A stretch of DNA of 64,000 nt from Microbacterium aoyamense (GTDB lineage: Bacteria; Actinomycetota; Actinomycetes; Actinomycetales; Microbacteriaceae), in contig NZ_JAKNUT010000004.1 of assembly GCF_023155855.1 (NCBI RefSeq), forward strand, positions 186,001 to 250,000. The letters are read 5' to 3'. Under the pieces are notes generated by a model that did not search any database, was not told the origin of the DNA, and was given only the letters and a program-made list of their open reading frames with translations. Numbering within the stretch: the first letter of the stretch is position 1; the number at the start of each line of letters is the position of its first letter. This document shows positions 17,917 to 26,743 of the stretch, piece by piece. Both the position numbers and the translations under genes were made by a program.

Positions 17917-18798
17917 TCAGTCCTTCGCCGGCGGGTGGTTCGCCCCCCGGTGCACTTCGTAGACGCGCATGTGCTCCGGCCAGTCCGGGTCGTTGCCGAT
18001 GGGGCGGTCGTCCATGAAGAGACGGATGACGTGCGCGAGCTGTTCAGGATGACTGAAGTTGATCGCGTGCGCGGCGCCCTCGAGCAGCACGACGAGCACG
18101 TGGTTGTCGGTCCGGCTCGCGATCTCGTCGATCCGGTGCGCGTGGGGGAGGAGCGGATCCTTCTCGCCCAGCACGACGAGCGTCGGGATCTTGAGCGCGA
18201 GCAGCCGCTCGAGCGACGGGTACTGCGTCAGCGCTTTGAAGAGCCGCGCGGTGCTGGGCACGCCGAACCGCAGATAGTCGGGCACCGCGACGCGTGCCAT
18301 ACGTGTGGGCTCGCGCGGGGCATCCATCGCCAACTGGGCCATCGCGCGCCGAAGGGGCCGGTTGAACAGACCGCCTGCGGGCGACACGAGCACGGCGCGC
18401 TCGACCCGCTCGGGGTAGTGGTGCGCGCACTCGAGGATGACGGGGCATCCCATCGAGTTGCCCACGAGTGAGACCTTCTCGACACCCTGATCGTCGAAGA
18501 AGTCCATCGCGGCGTGGGCGAGATCGGGGATGTCGAGCATGTCCTTGCGCTTGCCGCTGCGTCCGAAGCCCGGCAGGTCGGGCACGAAGGTGTGGAATTC
18601 GTCCGCGAGCCTCTCGGCGGTCGGGAGCAGGTACCGCCCCGACAGGCCGAACCCGTGCAGGTGCGCGAGCACGCGTGCGTCCGGCGCAGGGGTCGGCGAC
18701 TCGCGGTAGAACACGTCGACGCCGTCGACGGTCGTCCACTTCTCGGCGAGAGTCGATGCCGGCTTGCGGGGAAGCTTTCGTGGCGAGTTCGCTGCCAT
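17917..18798 (-). CDS. Alpha/beta-fold hydrolase
   Basis: A 293-residue alpha/beta hydrolase. It has the oxyanion segment HLHGFGLSGRYLLP, the nucleophile elbow VGNSMGCPV (Ser115), the acid in VLGEKDPLLPH, and the catalytic His in LEGAAHAINFSHPEQ. A 20-residue basic N-terminal extension precedes the domain. The fold covers esterases, haloperoxidase-like and meta-cleavage-product hydrolases; the substrate cannot be inferred. GGAGG precedes the ATG at 18798. It is transcribed alone, with the tRNA-Gly gene upstream on the same strand and its own hairpin in between. Confidence 0.88.
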   Translation of the reverse strand: MAANSPRKLPRKPASTLAEKWTTVDGVDVFYRESPTPAPDARVLAHLHGFGLSGRYLLPTAERLADEFHTFVPDLPGFGRSGKRKDMLDIPDLAHAAMDFFDDQGVEKVSLVGNSMGCPVILECAHHYPERVERAVLVSPAGGLFNRPLRRAMAQLAMDAPREPTRMARVAVPDYLRFGVPSTARLFKALTQYPSLERLLALKIPTLVVLGEKDPLLPHAHRIDEIASRTDNHVLVVLLEGAAHAINFSHPEQLAHVIRLFMDDRPIGNDPDWPEHMRVYEVHRGANHPPAKD

Positions 18799-18889
18799 GG
18801 GGACCTCCGGCGGATGGATGCCTCATCCTCTCGCCGCCGGGGGCGGCGGGCAATCACCCGTGCGGGGTGACTCTCGCGACACCAGCACG

Positions 18890-18930
18890 AATGCCCTCGC
18901 GCACGGACTGCGGCCGAACGTGAGGGCATT
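18890..18930. terminator. Hairpin after tRNA-Gly
   Basis: Arms AATGCCCTC (18890-18898) and its complement (18922-18930) directly follow the 3' end of the reverse-strand tRNA-Gly and include its last base. The likely role is termination of tRNA transcription. Confidence 0.65.
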
Positions 18931-19003
18931 GGAGGGGCTGACGGGAATCGAACCCGCATCATTAGTTTGGAAGACTAAGGCTTTACCACTAAGCTACAGC
19001 CCC
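18930..19003 (-). tRNA. tRNA-Gly (anticodon TCC)
   Basis: On the reverse strand a 74-base cloverleaf starts GGGGCTGTAGCTTAG. The anticodon loop is CTTCCAA (anticodon TCC), the T arm is GGGTTCGATTCCC, and the acceptor stem closes with CAGCCCC, discriminator T and an encoded CCA. The 71-base body without CCA is the normal size for tRNA-Gly. Confidence 0.95.
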
Positions 19004-19257
19004 ATTTCGGCTGGTGAGGGCCGAAATCGGATGCGGCGGCGAGCCGCTGCATCCACAATCCTACTGGACGCACGAACGGGCTTCGGACGCCCCGCCGTCG
19101 GAGAATGTCACGCTCGTCGGAGCAATCCGTGCGAAATGCACCGACAGGGGCGGAATTCTCCGACCGGACGACCTGAGCTTCGCGCGCCGGACCCGCCGAC
19201 GCACGTCGGCTAGACTTCTCGGGGCCGTTTCGTGTCCGCGTACGCGCGCGACCTGCC
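19004..19257. other. Intergenic region between divergent tRNA genes
   Basis: No convincing gene is seen here. It must hold promoters for both flanking tRNA genes. A TAGACT hexamer at 19211-19216 is a reasonable -10 element for the tRNA-Pro gene, but a matching -35 element is weak. Confidence 0.5.
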
Positions 19258-19331
19258 CGGGGCGTAGCTCAGCTTGGTAGAGCGCCCGCTTTGGGAGCGG
19301 GAGGCCGCAGGTTCAAATCCTGTCGCCCCGA
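19258..19331 (+). tRNA. tRNA-Pro (anticodon TGG)
   Basis: A 74-base cloverleaf: acceptor CGGGGCG pairs with CGCCCCG, the D arm contains AGCTTGGTAGAGC, the anticodon loop is CTTTGGGA-like with anticodon TGG, and the T arm is CAGGTTCAAATCCTG. CCA is not encoded, unlike the neighbouring tRNA-Gly. It lies 69 bases upstream of tig on the same strand. Confidence 0.95.
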
Positions 19332-19400
19332 CGAACGACCCTCACCCAGACTTCCAGACCCCCGCGCCCCTGCGCGGTCCAACCGAGGAGAACAACAGGC

Positions 19401-20828
19401 ATGGTCACCAGCACCGTCGAGAAGCTCAGCCCCACGCGGGTCAAGCTCACCATCACGGTCACGCCCGAGGAGCTCAAGCCGAGCATCGCGCACGCGTACG
19501 AGCACATCGCACAGGACGTCCAGATCCCGGGCTTCCGCAAGGGCAAGGTGCCCGCCCCCATCATCGACCAGCGTGTCGGCCGCCTCGCGGTCCTCGAGCA
19601 CGCCGTCAGCGAGGGCCTCGACACGTACTACCGCCAGGCCGCCGAGCAGAACGAGCTCCGCGTCATCGGCCGCCCGGCGGCCGAGGTCGTCACGTGGCCG
19701 AACGAGAAGGACTTCTCGGGCGACCTCGAGGTCACCGTCGAGGTCGACGTGCGTCCCGAGTTCGAGCTGCCCGCGTTCGAAGGCATCACGCTCGAGGTCC
19801 CCGCGGCCGAGGTCGACGAGGCCGCGATCGACGCCGAGCTCGACAACCTGCGCACCCGCTTCGGCACTCTCATCACGGTCGACCGTCCCGCCGCGAAGGG
19901 CGACTTCGTCGAGCTCGACCTCGTCGCCACGATCGGCGGCAACGAGATCGACCGCGCCGAGGGCGTGTCGTACGAGGTCGGCTCGGGCGAGCTGCTCGAA
20001 GGCATCGACGAGGCGATCGACTCGCTCACCGCGGGCGAGGACACCACGTTCCGCTCGTCGCTCATCGGCGGCGACCACGCCGGCGAAGAGGCCGAGGTCT
20101 CGGTGTCGGTCAAGGCCGTCAAGGAGCGCGAGCTCCCCGAGGCCGATGACGACTTCGCGCAGATCGCGAGCGAGTTCGACACCATCGCCGAGCTGCGCGA
20201 GAGCCTGTCGGAGCGCGTCGGCCAGCAGTCGGCCTTCACGCAGGGAGCCGCCGCCCGCGACGCCCTCGTCGAGAAGCTCATCGCCGAGGTCGAGATCCCC
20301 GTTCCGCCGCAGCTCATCGAGGACGAGGTGCACAACCACCTCGAGGGCGAAGGCCGCCTCGAGGACGACGTGCACCGTGCCGAGGTGACCGAGGCGAGCG
20401 AGAAGCAGTTCAAGACGCAGATGATCCTCGACAAGATCGCCGAGCAGGCGAACGTCCAGGTCTCGCAGGACGAGCTGACGCAGTACCTCATCCAGTCGGC
20501 CGCCCAGTACGGCATGGCCCCGCAGGAGTTCGTCGACGCGCTGCAGCAGGGCAACCAGCTGCCGGCCATGATCGGCGAGGTCGCGCGTAACAAGGCCCTC
20601 GCGGTCGCGCTCGGCAAGGTGACGGTCGTCGACTCGAACGGCAAGCCCGTCGACCTCGCCGGTTTCGTCGCGGTGGACGACGAGGCCGAGGCTGAAGAAG
20701 AGGTCGTCGAAGAGGCGCAGGAGCTCGCGGATGCCGCGGCCGACGCCGACGCGATCATCGAGGCGGAGGAGGCCGAGGCGAAGCCCAAGAAGAAGGCTCC
20801 CGCCAAGAAGAAGGCCGCTGACGCGTAA
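19401..20828 (+). CDS. tig: Trigger factor, ribosome-bound chaperone and prolyl isomerase
   Basis: A 475-residue chaperone that meets nascent chains at the ribosome exit tunnel. The ribosome-binding signature [12 protein letters not shown] is at about residues 46-57. A FKBP-type prolyl-isomerase domain follows (about 155-240, with KGDFVELDL and the [15 protein letters not shown] turn), and then the helical C-terminal arms. The tail is acidic and then lysine-rich ([15 protein letters not shown]), typical of actinobacterial Tig. GAGGAGAAC precedes the ATG. It is followed by a perfect terminator and then clpP1, clpP2 and clpX, linking folding with proteolysis. Confidence 0.97.
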   Translation: MVTSTVEKLSPTRVKLTITVTPEELKPSIAHAYEHIAQDVQIPGFRKGKVPAPIIDQRVGRLAVLEHAVSEGLDTYYRQAAEQNELRVIGRPAAEVVTWPNEKDFSGDLEVTVEVDVRPEFELPAFEGITLEVPAAEVDEAAIDAELDNLRTRFGTLITVDRPAAKGDFVELDLVATIGGNEIDRAEGVSYEVGSGELLEGIDEAIDSLTAGEDTTFRSSLIGGDHAGEEAEVSVSVKAVKERELPEADDDFAQIASEFDTIAELRESLSERVGQQSAFTQGAAARDALVEKLIAEVEIPVPPQLIEDEVHNHLEGEGRLEDDVHRAEVTEASEKQFKTQMILDKIAEQANVQVSQDELTQYLIQSAAQYGMAPQEFVDALQQGNQLPAMIGEVARNKALAVALGKVTVVDSNGKPVDLAGFVAVDDEAEAEEEVVEEAQELADAAADADAIIEAEEAEAKPKKKAPAKKKAADA

Positions 20829-20841
20829 TAACGCAGGGCTT

Positions 20842-20879
20842 GAGAAGAGGGTGGATGCCGCGGCATCCACCCTCTTCTC
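20842..20879. terminator. Terminator after tig
   Basis: Perfect self-complementary 38-bp sequence with 19-bp arms centred at 20860/20861. It lies 13 bases after the tig stop and contains the GGATGCC/GGCATCC word as part of the stem. Confidence 0.88.
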
Positions 20880-20932
20880 GTCTGTGCGCTCTGCCCAGGG
20901 CGAACACGGCCGGAAGCCCTGTGGCGCGCCGG

Positions 20933-20938
20933 TAGATT
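20933..20938 (+). promoter_or_regulatory. Candidate -10 element for clpP1
   Basis: TAGATT sits 34 bases before the clpP1 start, just past the tig terminator. The -35 match is poor. A ClgR-type operator was looked for and not convincingly found. Confidence 0.4.
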
Positions 20939-20971
20939 CGACTGCGACGACCACGGAATCAGGAGTGTCAC

Positions 20972-21556
20972 ATGGCCGAACCACTTGTCGCGACGAGCGT
21001 CTTCGACAGGCTGCTGAAGGACCGCATCATCTGGCTGGGATCCGAGGTGCGGGACGAGAACGCGAACGAGATCTGCGCGAAGATCCTGCTCCTCGCCGCT
21101 GAAGACAGCGAGAAGGACATCTACCTCTACGTCAACTCGCCCGGCGGCTCCATCACGGCCGGCATGGCGATCTACGACACGATGCAGTTCGTGCCGAACG
21201 ACATCGTCACGGTCGGCATCGGCATGGCCGCCTCGATGGGGCAGCTGCTGCTGACGGCCGGCACGAAGGGCAAGCGCTACATCACGCCCAACGCGCGCGT
21301 GCTGCTCCACCAGCCGCACGGCGGCTTCGGCGGCACGTCGAGCGACATCCAGACGCAGGCCCAGCTCATCGTCTCGATGAAGAACCGTCTCGCCGAGATC
21401 ACGGCGGCCCAGACCGGCAAGTCTGTCGAGCAGATCAACGAGGACGGCGACCGCGACCGCTGGTTCACGGCGCAGGAAGCCCTCGAGTACGGCTTCGTCG
21501 ACCACATCCGCGAGTCCGCGGCCGACGTCGTCGGCGGCGGCGGAACCAAGGCCTGA
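20972..21556 (+). CDS. clpP1: ATP-dependent Clp protease proteolytic subunit (ClpP1)
   Basis: A 194-residue serine peptidase, one of two paralogues that assemble into the mixed ClpP1P2 tetradecamer of actinobacteria. The catalytic Ser88 lies in GIGMAASMG and His113 in LLHQPHGG; the Asp is in the ENDGDRD-like segment ([10 protein letters not shown]). The YVNSPGGS motif and normal length support a complete subunit. ATG is preceded by AGGAGTGTCAC. It is followed after 30 bases by clpP2 and then clpX, giving the complete protease module. Confidence 0.96.
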   Translation: MAEPLVATSVFDRLLKDRIIWLGSEVRDENANEICAKILLLAAEDSEKDIYLYVNSPGGSITAGMAIYDTMQFVPNDIVTVGIGMAASMGQLLLTAGTKGKRYITPNARVLLHQPHGGFGGTSSDIQTQAQLIVSMKNRLAEITAAQTGKSVEQINEDGDRDRWFTAQEALEYGFVDHIRESAADVVGGGGTKA

Positions 21557-21586
21557 CGCGACCTGCGGCGAAAGAGAGAAGAACGA

Positions 21587-22258
21587 ATGAACGTCCCCAC
21601 CTTCGGCGGTCTGGCGAATCAGGGCCTGCAGATGCCCGGCAGCCGTTACGTGCTCCCGCAGTTCGAGGAGCGCACCGCCTACGGCTACAAGCGCCAGGAC
21701 CCGTACAACAAGCTGTTCGAGGACCGCGTCATCTTCCTGGGCGTCCAGGTCGACGACGCCTCGGCGGATGACGTCATGGCCCAGCTGCTCGTGCTCGAGT
21801 CGCAGGACCCCGATCGCGACATCATCATGTACATCAATTCGCCCGGCGGCTCGTTCACGGCCATGACGGCGATCTACGACACGATGCAGTACGTGTCGCC
21901 GCAGATCCAGACGGTCGTGCTCGGCCAGGCGGCCTCGGCCGCGTCCGTTCTGCTCGCGGCCGGCGCGCCCGGCAAGCGCCTCGCGCTGCCCAACGCCCGC
22001 ATCCTGATGCACCAGCCCGCGATGGGCGAGGCGGGCCACGGCCAGGCCTCCGACATCGAGATCCAGGCCGCTGAGATCCTGCGCATGCGCACATGGCTCG
22101 AAGAGACGATGGCCCGCCACACCGGCCAGGACGTCGCCAAGGTCAACAAGGACATCGACCGCGACAAGATCCTCTCGGCCGCCGAGGCGCTCGAGTACGG
22201 CATCGTCGACCAGGTGCTGACGACGCGCAAGCGCGGACAGGCCGCCATCGCGTCGTAG
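21587..22258 (+). CDS. clpP2: ATP-dependent Clp protease proteolytic subunit (ClpP2)
   Basis: A 223-residue ClpP paralogue. It has a longer N-terminus than ClpP1 ([26 protein letters not shown]), typical of actinobacterial ClpP2. The catalytic Ser117 is in GQAASAAS, His142 in LMHQPA, and the Asp in NKDIDRD. ClpP2 is the partner that usually docks the AAA+ unfoldase. It is probably co-transcribed with clpP1, with AGAGAAG as its ribosome binding site, and ends at a hairpin terminator before clpX. Confidence 0.96.
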   Translation: MNVPTFGGLANQGLQMPGSRYVLPQFEERTAYGYKRQDPYNKLFEDRVIFLGVQVDDASADDVMAQLLVLESQDPDRDIIMYINSPGGSFTAMTAIYDTMQYVSPQIQTVVLGQAASAASVLLAAGAPGKRLALPNARILMHQPAMGEAGHGQASDIEIQAAEILRMRTWLEETMARHTGQDVAKVNKDIDRDKILSAAEALEYGIVDQVLTTRKRGQAAIAS

Positions 22259-22272
22259 ACGATGGATGCTGC

Positions 22273-22309
22273 GAAACCCCGTCGCCCGGCTCGCCGGCGG
22301 CGGGGTTTC
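22273..22309. terminator. Terminator after clpP2
   Basis: Arms GAAACCCCG (22273-22281) and CGGGGTTTC (22301-22309) enclose a GC-rich 19-nt segment that can pair further (CGCC/GGCG). It separates clpP1P2 from clpX. Confidence 0.75.
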
Positions 22310-22458
22310 CGCGTGCGTGCGCGTCGATCCGCTGTCGGCGGAGCGGCACGCCCGGCATCCACAAAGCGCGTCGCAATCCCGCTCGATGTCCTCACGACGG
22401 GTTAGGCTCGGAGGACATCCGGGGGGATGATCGCCCCTGTTCCACGAGGAGGAGCCTG

Positions 22459-23727
22459 ATGGCGCGCATCGGTGAGAGTGCCGACCTGTTCAAGTGCTCC
22501 TTCTGCGGCAAGAGCCAGAAGCAGGTCCAGCAGCTGATCGCCGGCCCCGGCGTCTACATCTGCGACGAGTGCGTCGAGCTGTGCAACGAGATCATCGAAG
22601 AGCGCATGGCCGAGTCGTCCTCGGGCGTGGTGTCCGACTTCGATCTGCCGAAGCCCCGCGAGATCTTCGCCTTCCTCGAGGAGTACGTCGTCGGGCAGGA
22701 GCACGCGAAGCGCGCCCTCTCGGTCGCCGTCTACAACCACTACAAGCGCGTGCGCGCGCACGGCACGATCCAGCCGGCCGAGCAGCGTGCCGACGAGGTC
22801 GAGATCGCGAAGAGCAACATCCTGCTCCTCGGCCCGACCGGCTGCGGCAAGACGTATCTCGCCCAGACGCTCGCGAAGCGCCTCAACGTGCCGTTCGCGG
22901 TGGCGGATGCCACGGCTCTCACCGAGGCGGGGTACGTCGGCGAAGACGTCGAGAACATCCTGCTCAAGCTCCTGCAGGCCGCCGACTTCGACACGAAGCG
23001 CGCCGAGACCGGCATCATCTACATCGACGAGATCGACAAGATCGCCCGCAAGGCCGAGAACCCGTCGATCACGCGCGACGTCTCGGGCGAGGGCGTGCAG
23101 CAGGCGCTGCTGAAGATCCTCGAGGGCACGGTCGCGTCGGTCCCGCCGCAGGGCGGGCGCAAGCATCCGCATCAGGAGTTCATCCAGATCGACACGACGA
23201 ACGTCCTGTTCATCGTCGCCGGGGCGTTCGCGGGTCTCGAGGACATCATCTCGAACCGCGTCGGCAAGCACGGGATCGGCTTCGGCGCCCCGCTGCACAA
23301 CAAGGGCGACGACCTCACGCTCTTCAGCGAGGTCCGTCCCGAAGACCTGCACAAGTTCGGCCTCATCCCCGAGTTCATCGGCCGTCTGCCCGTCGTGGCC
23401 TCGGTCAACCCGCTCGACCGCGAAGCGCTCATGGAGATCCTGACGTCGCCGCGCAACGCGCTGGTCAAGCAGTACCAGCGCATGTTCGAGCTCGACGATG
23501 TCGCTCTCGAGTTCGAGGTCGAGGCGCTCGAGGCGATCGCCGACCTCGCTGTCGAGCGCAAGACGGGCGCCCGCGGCCTGCGCGCCATCCTCGAGGACGT
23601 GCTCGGCCCGATCATGTTCGACATCCCCTCGACCGACGATGTCGACAAGGTCGTCGTGACGAAGGCCTCGGTCGAAGAGGGCGCAGCGCCCACGCTCCTG
23701 CTCCGCGAGAAGCGCAAGAGCGCCTGA
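22459..23727 (+). CDS. clpX: ATP-dependent Clp protease ATP-binding subunit ClpX
   Basis: A 422-residue AAA+ unfoldase that feeds substrates to ClpP1P2. The N-terminal zinc-binding domain is clear (CSFCGKSQ...CDECVELC). Then come Walker A (GPTGCGKT), Walker B ([11 protein letters not shown]), sensor and [11 protein letters not shown] motifs. The ClpP-binding loop resembles IGF (KHGIGFG). The start at 22459 is preceded by GAGGAGGAGC; upstream in-frame starts would extend through the preceding terminator and are not credible. The 200-bp gap after clpP2 suggests its own promoter. Confidence 0.97.
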   Translation: MARIGESADLFKCSFCGKSQKQVQQLIAGPGVYICDECVELCNEIIEERMAESSSGVVSDFDLPKPREIFAFLEEYVVGQEHAKRALSVAVYNHYKRVRAHGTIQPAEQRADEVEIAKSNILLLGPTGCGKTYLAQTLAKRLNVPFAVADATALTEAGYVGEDVENILLKLLQAADFDTKRAETGIIYIDEIDKIARKAENPSITRDVSGEGVQQALLKILEGTVASVPPQGGRKHPHQEFIQIDTTNVLFIVAGAFAGLEDIISNRVGKHGIGFGAPLHNKGDDLTLFSEVRPEDLHKFGLIPEFIGRLPVVASVNPLDREALMEILTSPRNALVKQYQRMFELDDVALEFEVEALEAIADLAVERKTGARGLRAILEDVLGPIMFDIPSTDDVDKVVVTKASVEEGAAPTLLLREKRKSA

Positions 23728-23748
23728 CCCCGAAGGATCAGGCGCTCT
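23717..23748. terminator. Bidirectional terminator between clpX and the M3 peptidase gene
   Basis: Perfect 11-bp arms (23717-23727 and 23738-23748) with a 10-nt loop; the left arm contains the clpX stop codon. It is placed to serve both convergent genes. Confidence 0.8.
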
Positions 23749-23758
23749 CGATCGGACG

Positions 23759-25813
23759 TCAGGCCGCGAGGCCCCGGCGCTTCAGAAGCGGCTCGATCTC
23801 GGCATCCCGTCCCCGGAAGTCGCGGTACGCCTCGAGGGGGTCCTTCGACCCGCCCACACCGAGCAGCCGCTGGCGGAATCGATCACCGTTGTCGCGCGTG
23901 AGGCCGCCGTTCGAGCGGAACCACTCGACGGTGTCCGCGTCGAGCACCTCGCTCCAGATGTACGAGTAGTAGCCGGCGCTGTAGCCGCCTGAGAAGACGT
24001 GCGCGAAGTACGTCGACGAGTAGCGGGTGGGCACCGCGGGGTTGTCGAGTCCGATGTCGGCGAGGGCGGATGCCTCGAACGCCGCGACATCGAGGTCCTC
24101 GGCGGATGCGGCAGCGGCGTCGAGCGAGTGCCAGGCCTGGTCGATCCACGAGGCAGCGAGGTACTCGCTCGTCGCGAAGCCCTGGTTGAACGCTTCGCTC
24201 GCGGTGAGTTTCTCGACGACGTCGGCAGGCAGGGGTTCGCCCGTCTCGATGTGCTTCGCATAGTTCGCGAGGATCTCGGGCCAGTAGATCCACATCTCGT
24301 TGACCTGGCTGGGGAACTCGACGAAATCGCGGAACACGTTCGTGCCGGCGAAGTGCGGGTACGTGACGGTCGCGAAGAGACCGTGCAGTGCGTGGCCGAA
24401 CTCGTGGAAGAGCGTCGTGACCTCGTCGAGAGTGAGGAGGGTGGGCTGGCCGGCTGCGGGCTTGGACACATTGAGGTTGTTGACGACGATCGGGTCGGTC
24501 CCGCGCAGGCGGGACTGCAGCACGATCGAGTTCATCCAGGCTCCGCCGCGCTTGGAGTCGCGCGTGTAGAGATCGAGGACGAACAGCCCCAGCGCCGAAC
24601 CGTCGGCGTTGTGCAGTTCGAACACGCGCGTGTCAGGGTGATAGCCGGCCAGGTCGGTGCGCTCGGTGAACGTGACGCCGTAGAGCTCGGTCGCCGCGCG
24701 GAAGACGCCGTCCTGCAGGACGCGCTCCGCCTCGAACCACGGACGCAGGGCCGCGGTGTCGAGGTCGTACTCGGCCTGACGCACCTTCTCGGTGTAGAAG
24801 GCCCAGTCATGGGCGTCGAGTTCGAACGGCTCCGCCTCGGTGTCGATGATCGCCTGCAGCGCGGCCTGCTCACGGCGGGCGTTGTCGGCGGCGGGCACGG
24901 CGAGTCTGCGCAGCAGATCGTGCACGGCCTCCGGCGAGCCGGCGGTCTCGTCCGACGTGATGTACGCGGCGTGCGTGTCGTAGCCGAGCAGAGCGGCGCG
25001 CTCAGCGCGCAGACGCACGATCTCGCGCAGCACTGCGCTGTTGTCGTGCGCGTTGCCACGGCTGCCGCGCGCGCGTGAAGCATCCATGATCCGCTTGCGG
25101 CTCGCGCGATTCGTCAAGGACGACAGATGGGGATGCCCCGTGAAGAGCGTCAGACTCACGACCCACTTGTCCTCGAGGCCGCGGTCGGCGGCGGCCTGTG
25201 CAGTCGCCGAGAGCTCGCCCTCGGTGAGGCCGTCGAGATCCTCTGCCGAGTCGAACACGACGGCGAGGTCGTTCGTGTCGGCGAGGAGATTCTTCTCGAA
25301 CGTGGTGGTCAGGGTCGACAGTCTCTCGTTGATCGCCGTGACCCTCTCCTTCGCCGCATCGTCGAGTCCCGCGCCGGCGTGCGACATCTCGCGGAAGTGA
25401 CGTTCGACGAGGTAGCGCTGTTCGGGGTCGAGGTCGAGGGCGTCGAGCTGGTCGTGCAGGGTCTTGATGCGCCAGTACAGCTGGGCGTCGAGCTGGATCG
25501 AGTCCTGGTGGGCGGACATCAGGGGAGCCAGCGTCTCTTCGATCGCCTGGATGTCGTCGGTCGCATCGGCCGAAGAGACGGTGTAGAAGGTGCGTGCGAC
25601 GTCGCCGAGCAGCTTGCCGCTCGTCTCGAGCGGGATCATCGTGTTCTCGAACGTGGGCATCGACCGCACGCGCGTGATGTTCGCGATCTCGGCCTTGTGC
25701 GCGGCGAAGGCCTGTTCGAAAGCGGGGAGATAGTGCTCGGGGCGGATCGCCGAGTAGTCGGGCAGACCGTAGGGGAGCGTGGTGGGGGACAGGAGGGGGT
25801 TCTCAGACGCCAT
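23759..25813 (-). CDS. M3 family oligopeptidase (Dcp/PrlC-like)
   Basis: A 684-residue cytosolic zinc peptidase. The zinc site is FHEFGHALHGLF (His470, Glu471, His474), with the third ligand expected in the downstream QVNEMWIYW region. The surrounding order (AYITSDETAGSP, RGGAWMNSI, FVEFPSQ) matches peptidyl-dipeptidase Dcp or oligopeptidase A; the two cannot be separated by eye. It probably degrades peptides released by Clp and other proteases. The ATG is reverse-complemented from 25813, and the gene is divergent from the ArsR-like operon across a 91-bp gap. Confidence 0.92.
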   Translation of the reverse strand: MASENPLLSPTTLPYGLPDYSAIRPEHYLPAFEQAFAAHKAEIANITRVRSMPTFENTMIPLETSGKLLGDVARTFYTVSSADATDDIQAIEETLAPLMSAHQDSIQLDAQLYWRIKTLHDQLDALDLDPEQRYLVERHFREMSHAGAGLDDAAKERVTAINERLSTLTTTFEKNLLADTNDLAVVFDSAEDLDGLTEGELSATAQAAADRGLEDKWVVSLTLFTGHPHLSSLTNRASRKRIMDASRARGSRGNAHDNSAVLREIVRLRAERAALLGYDTHAAYITSDETAGSPEAVHDLLRRLAVPAADNARREQAALQAIIDTEAEPFELDAHDWAFYTEKVRQAEYDLDTAALRPWFEAERVLQDGVFRAATELYGVTFTERTDLAGYHPDTRVFELHNADGSALGLFVLDLYTRDSKRGGAWMNSIVLQSRLRGTDPIVVNNLNVSKPAAGQPTLLTLDEVTTLFHEFGHALHGLFATVTYPHFAGTNVFRDFVEFPSQVNEMWIYWPEILANYAKHIETGEPLPADVVEKLTASEAFNQGFATSEYLAASWIDQAWHSLDAAAASAEDLDVAAFEASALADIGLDNPAVPTRYSSTYFAHVFSGGYSAGYYSYIWSEVLDADTVEWFRSNGGLTRDNGDRFRQRLLGVGGSKDPLEAYRDFRGRDAEIEPLLKRRGLAA

Positions 25814-25843
25814 GACACCAGCCTAATCGCGGCGGTGGAACCC

Positions 25844-25898
25844 GCAAAGCAATGTTTGCAAAGAGCTACTTGCAAAGAAGTCTTTGCATTGATATCTT
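25844..25898 (+). promoter_or_regulatory. Iterated 14-bp operator and promoter of ArsR-like operon
   Basis: GCAAAG recurs at 25844, 25858 and 25872, exactly 14 bp apart, and the next register starts GCATTG at 25886. The third copy is part of a perfect palindrome, TGCAAAGA-AG-TCTTTGCA (25871-25888). A promoter can be read as TTGCAA (25870-25875), a 17-bp spacer and TATCTT (25893-25898), which would put the start site close to the ATG at 25905. The repeats overlap the -35, consistent with autorepression. Confidence 0.65.
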
Positions 25899-25904
25899 CA
25901 AGCC

Positions 25905-26528
25905 ATGGAAGAACAGCCCGAGGCGATCGACCCGACGGAAGCGCGCCACAATCAGGACCGCGTCCTCGACAGCGGCGCGCTGCGGGCTCTCGCGCACCCG
26001 CTGCGGGTGCGCATGTACGACATCCTCAGCCAGTACGGTCCTCAGACCGCCAGCTCCCTCGCCGAGATGACGGGGGAGTCCAGCGGTTCCACGAGCTACC
26101 ACCTCCGGGCGCTCGCGAAGCACGACCTCATCCGCGAAGTCGCCGATCAGGGCACCGGACGCGAGCGCTGGTGGGAGCGTCCCGTCGGCGGCGTCTCCTT
26201 CGCCAACCCCGAGGCCATGGCGACGCCGGCCGGTCGAGCGGCGTCGCAGATCGTCATGACGGAGTTCCTGCGGGGCCGCAACCAGCAGCTCATGGACTTC
26301 GTCGACCGTGGATTCAACGGCATCGACGAGGACTGGCAGGAGGGCACCTTGCTCTCGACCGCCACGACCCGCCTCACTCCCGAGCAGAGCAAACTGCTCG
26401 GGCTCAAGATCATGGCGCTGATCGACGACGCCGTGGACACCTACCGCAATCAGACCGGCGAGAACGTCCGGCCCGTCAGCATCCGGGCCGATCTGTTCCC
26501 GCTCCCCGAGTTGGGAGAGAAGTCATGA
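25905..26528 (+). CDS. ArsR-like winged-helix transcriptional regulator
   Basis: A 207-residue regulator. Residues about 20-95 form an ArsR/SmtB-type winged helix: [47 protein letters not shown], then GRERWWERP. The C-terminal 110 residues are a ligand or dimerisation region without recognised metal motif. It probably represses its own operon through the 14-bp repeats just upstream, and so controls the downstream MFS exporter. No clear ribosome binding site precedes the ATG, which fits a leaderless transcript. Its stop overlaps the next ORF by ATGA. Confidence 0.88.
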   Translation: MEEQPEAIDPTEARHNQDRVLDSGALRALAHPLRVRMYDILSQYGPQTASSLAEMTGESSGSTSYHLRALAKHDLIREVADQGTGRERWWERPVGGVSFANPEAMATPAGRAASQIVMTEFLRGRNQQLMDFVDRGFNGIDEDWQEGTLLSTATTRLTPEQSKLLGLKIMALIDDAVDTYRNQTGENVRPVSIRADLFPLPELGEKS

Positions 26529-26743
26529 CCGCCATTCACGCCCCTCGCCTGCTGTCGCCCGCGACCCCGTTCGAGCGCTTCCTGCTCGCGACTGCCGCCC
26601 GCCTCGATCGGATCGTGGCCGTGCGCCTCGAGCGCCGCGCCGCGCGGACCTCATCGGTGCGCCGAGACCTGTCATCCGACGCCGCACTCGGCGTCCGCGC
26701 TCGCGCGACCCTGCTCGCGCCCGTCGCGAACCAGCTCCGTTGA
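26525..26743 (+). CDS. Small hypothetical protein, 72 aa
   Basis: A 72-residue basic ORF squeezed between the regulator and the transporter, overlapping the former by ATGA and the latter by a TTGA junction. It contains a hydrophobic-basic pattern ([26 protein letters not shown]) that could form an amphipathic helix. No family is recognised. Tight coupling on both sides argues that it is translated, or at least that it keeps ribosomes moving to the transporter start. Confidence 0.5.
   Translation: MTAIHAPRLLSPATPFERFLLATAARLDRIVAVRLERRAARTSSVRRDLSSDAALGVRARATLLAPVANQLR

Noticed and set aside
20880..20930. ClgR operator before clpP1
   Set aside because: A CGCT...GGCGAA pair is present, but the spacing between half-sites is about ten bases, twice that of the known ClgR consensus.
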